A stretch of 33,925 nt of DNA from Acidobacteriaceae bacterium (lineage in GTDB: Bacteria; Acidobacteriota; Terriglobia; Terriglobales; Acidobacteriaceae): the NCBI GenBank assembly GCA_003168355.1, contig PMSQ01000065.1, positions 1-33,925 on the forward strand. Reading direction: 5' to 3'. A program made the position numbers and the translations under genes. The notes beneath the pieces are model-generated. The model did not search any database. It was not told the origin of the DNA and saw only the letters and a program-made list of their open reading frames with translations. The first letter of the stretch is position 1. Each line of letters opens with the position of its first letter. Below, piece after piece: positions 32,587 through 33,925 of this stretch.

Positions 32587-33925
32587 CTAAGACTTCAGTT
32601 CCGGGTTTGGGTTGCTTACTTCCGCCAGGTACGTGGTGCGCGGGCGAGTGTTGAGTTCGCCCAGCAGACTGTAATTGCGCGACTGCGCTTTTAATTTTGA
32701 AACCTTGCTGTTCGGGTCGTTGATATTGCCGAAAATGATCGCACCCGCCGGACAGGACTGCTGACACGCGGTCTTCAGTTCGTCTTCGTGATTGCTGTCG
32801 TTGATCTTGCGGTCTTCGCGTTCGGCGTCGATGCGGCGTTCGCTGATGCGCTGCACGCAGTAGGTACATTTTTCCATCACGCCGCGGCTGCGCACGCTGA
32901 CGTCGGGATTGCGCATCATCTTGTATTGCGGCGTCTCCCAGTCCTGGAAGAGCAGGAAGTTGAAGCGCCGCACCTTATACGGACAGTTGTTCGAGCAATA
33001 GCGCGTGCCCACGCAGCGGTTATAGACCATGTCGTTCAGGCCTTCGCTGGAGTGGTTGGTGGCGCCGACGGGGCAAACCACTTCGCAGGGAGCGTTCTCG
33101 CACTGCATGCAGGGCACGGGCTGGAAGAATGCCTTGGGATTGTCGCGGTCGCCCTGATAGTAGGCGTCGACGCGAATCCAGTGCATGTGGCGGCCAATAA
33201 CGGCCTGCTCTTTGCCGACGACGGCGATGTTGTTCTCCGACTGGCAGGCCAGCATGCAGTTGTTGCAGCCTACGCAGGAGTTGAGATCGATGGTCATGCC
33301 CCAGGCATAGTCTTCTTCCTTGTACGGATACGGCTTGTAAAGCGTGAGTCCGGGCGCGGGTTCTTCTTCTTTCGCGAAGTTCGGCTCTTTGCGGTATTCC
33401 TCAAGCGTGGTCTCGCGCACCAGCGGTCGATGGCCGCCATCGGGCGTGTCCATGCTCTGGTAGCCCTGGGTCGAGGCGAGCTTGTAGGTGTTTCCGGTTT
33501 TGCGGATTTGCAGGCCGGTGGCGATCCACGGCGCGGCGCTTGTGCGTAGCGCATACGCGTCGAAACCCACCGCGGTTCCGACGCGGCCCGCGCGCGCGCG
33601 GCCGTAACCGAGTGTGACCGTGACGGAATTGTCGGGATGGCCGGCCTGAATCCAGACCGGGCCGGTGACTTTCTTGCCGTTCAGTTCCAGTTCGACAACA
33701 TCCTCAACTTTGATCTGGAGACGCTCCGCCATCTTGGGACCGATCAGTACGGCGTTGTCCCAGGTGAGCTTGGTCATCGGCTTCGGCAATTCCTGCAGCC
33801 AGCCGTTGTTGGAGAACTGCCCGTCGTAGATCGTGGGATCGCGGCGGATGTTAAGCTCGATCGCGTTGGTGTCCGCGCTCGTCTTGCTCATTGCCGGAAA
33901 GTTGGAAGCTTTAAGTGTCACCGAC
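32587..33925 (-). CDS. actB: Alternative complex III subunit ActB, C-terminal Fe-S part (N-terminus outside window)
   Basis: The frame remains open to the window edge, and the codon at 33919-33921 (GTG) is internal rather than a true start. About 446 residues are visible of a protein normally near 1000. First comes the molybdopterin-type C-terminal domain (LTWDNAVLIGPKMAERLQIK, VTVTLGYGR) without cofactor in this family, then Fe-S motifs: CVGCNNCMLACQSEN, CMQCENAPCEVVCPVGATNH, RCVGTRYCSNNCPYKVRRFN and CTYCVQRI with CQQSCPAGAI. These fit three [4Fe-4S] and one [3Fe-4S] cluster as known for ActB. It transfers electrons from the quinol site to the haem subunits. The first operon gene actA would lie upstream of it, outside the window. 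Confidence 0.94.
   Translation of the reverse strand, partial: SVTLKASNFPAMSKTSADTNAIELNIRRDPTIYDGQFSNNGWLQELPKPMTKLTWDNAVLIGPKMAERLQIKVEDVVELELNGKKVTGPVWIQAGHPDNSVTVTLGYGRARAGRVGTAVGFDAYALRTSAAPWIATGLQIRKTGNTYKLASTQGYQSMDTPDGGHRPLVRETTLEEYRKEPNFAKEEEPAPGLTLYKPYPYKEEDYAWGMTIDLNSCVGCNNCMLACQSENNIAVVGKEQAVIGRHMHWIRVDAYYQGDRDNPKAFFQPVPCMQCENAPCEVVCPVGATNHSSEGLNDMVYNRCVGTRYCSNNCPYKVRRFNFLLFQDWETPQYKMMRNPDVSVRSRGVMEKCTYCVQRISERRIDAEREDRKINDSNHEDELKTACQQSCPAGAIIFGNINDPNSKVSKLKAQSRNYSLLGELNTRPRTTYLAEVSNPNPELKS

Noticed and set aside
33919..33921. GTG as the start codon of the last gene
   Set aside because: The frame stays open to the window edge and ActB proteins are about twice this length, so the gene is cut, not complete.

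Overview
The window looks like a chromosomal segment of a soil-type Acidobacteriota (Koribacter/Terriglobia-like), moderately GC-rich. This rests on an alternative complex III plus caa3 oxidase operon, a TonB-dependent receptor with an N-terminal carboxypeptidase-regulatory-like domain, acidobacterial-style PilZ proteins, and dispersed palindromic repeats of a kind I associate with that phylum. The assignment is inference from gene content; no rRNA is present.

Layout. 1-6.5 kb (minus strand): an FKBP-type peptidyl-prolyl isomerase cut by the window edge, a hypothetical protein with a faint DUF4406/deoxyribosyltransferase-like motif, the B12-dependent ribonucleotide reductase NrdJ, and a 1000-residue membrane metallophosphoesterase ending in a heptad-repeat coiled coil. 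6.7 kb: a CAU-anticodon tRNA, probably tRNA-Ile2. 7.0-11.7 kb (plus strand): a small exported His/Cys protein, a TonB-dependent receptor and a DHA2-type MFS exporter. 11.8-15.0 kb: two PilZ proteins, a PF14907-type nucleotidyltransferase and an SDR oxidoreductase. 15.08-17.64 kb: a complete IS1595-family element with 25-bp inverted repeats and a perfect 8-bp target duplication, carrying four passenger genes beside the transposase, one of them RusA-like. 17.6-23.4 kb: intergenic repeats, a DUF155/RMD1-like membrane protein, a YdiJ-type FAD/Fe-S dehydrogenase and a zinc-ribbon membrane protein. 23.4-33.9 kb (minus strand): one long respiratory operon in the order actB(partial)-actC-actD-actE-actF-unknown-sco-coxB-coxA-coxC-coxD.

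How the genes work together. Alternative complex III oxidises menaquinol/quinol through its Fe-S and haem c subunits and hands electrons to the caa3 oxidase, whose subunit II carries its own cytochrome c domain. Sco helps build CuA. Nearly all neighbours in the operon overlap by 4-11 bp or abut, which suggests translational coupling. A composite palindromic repeat sits between actB and actC, and another repeat type is translated inside the 5' end of actE.

The most notable item is the 2.54-kb mobile element. Its ends are exactly definable, both terminal repeats contain a TTGACT that can act as an inward-facing -35 box, and its cargo (RusA-like nuclease plus three small proteins) is not the usual single-gene content of an insertion sequence.
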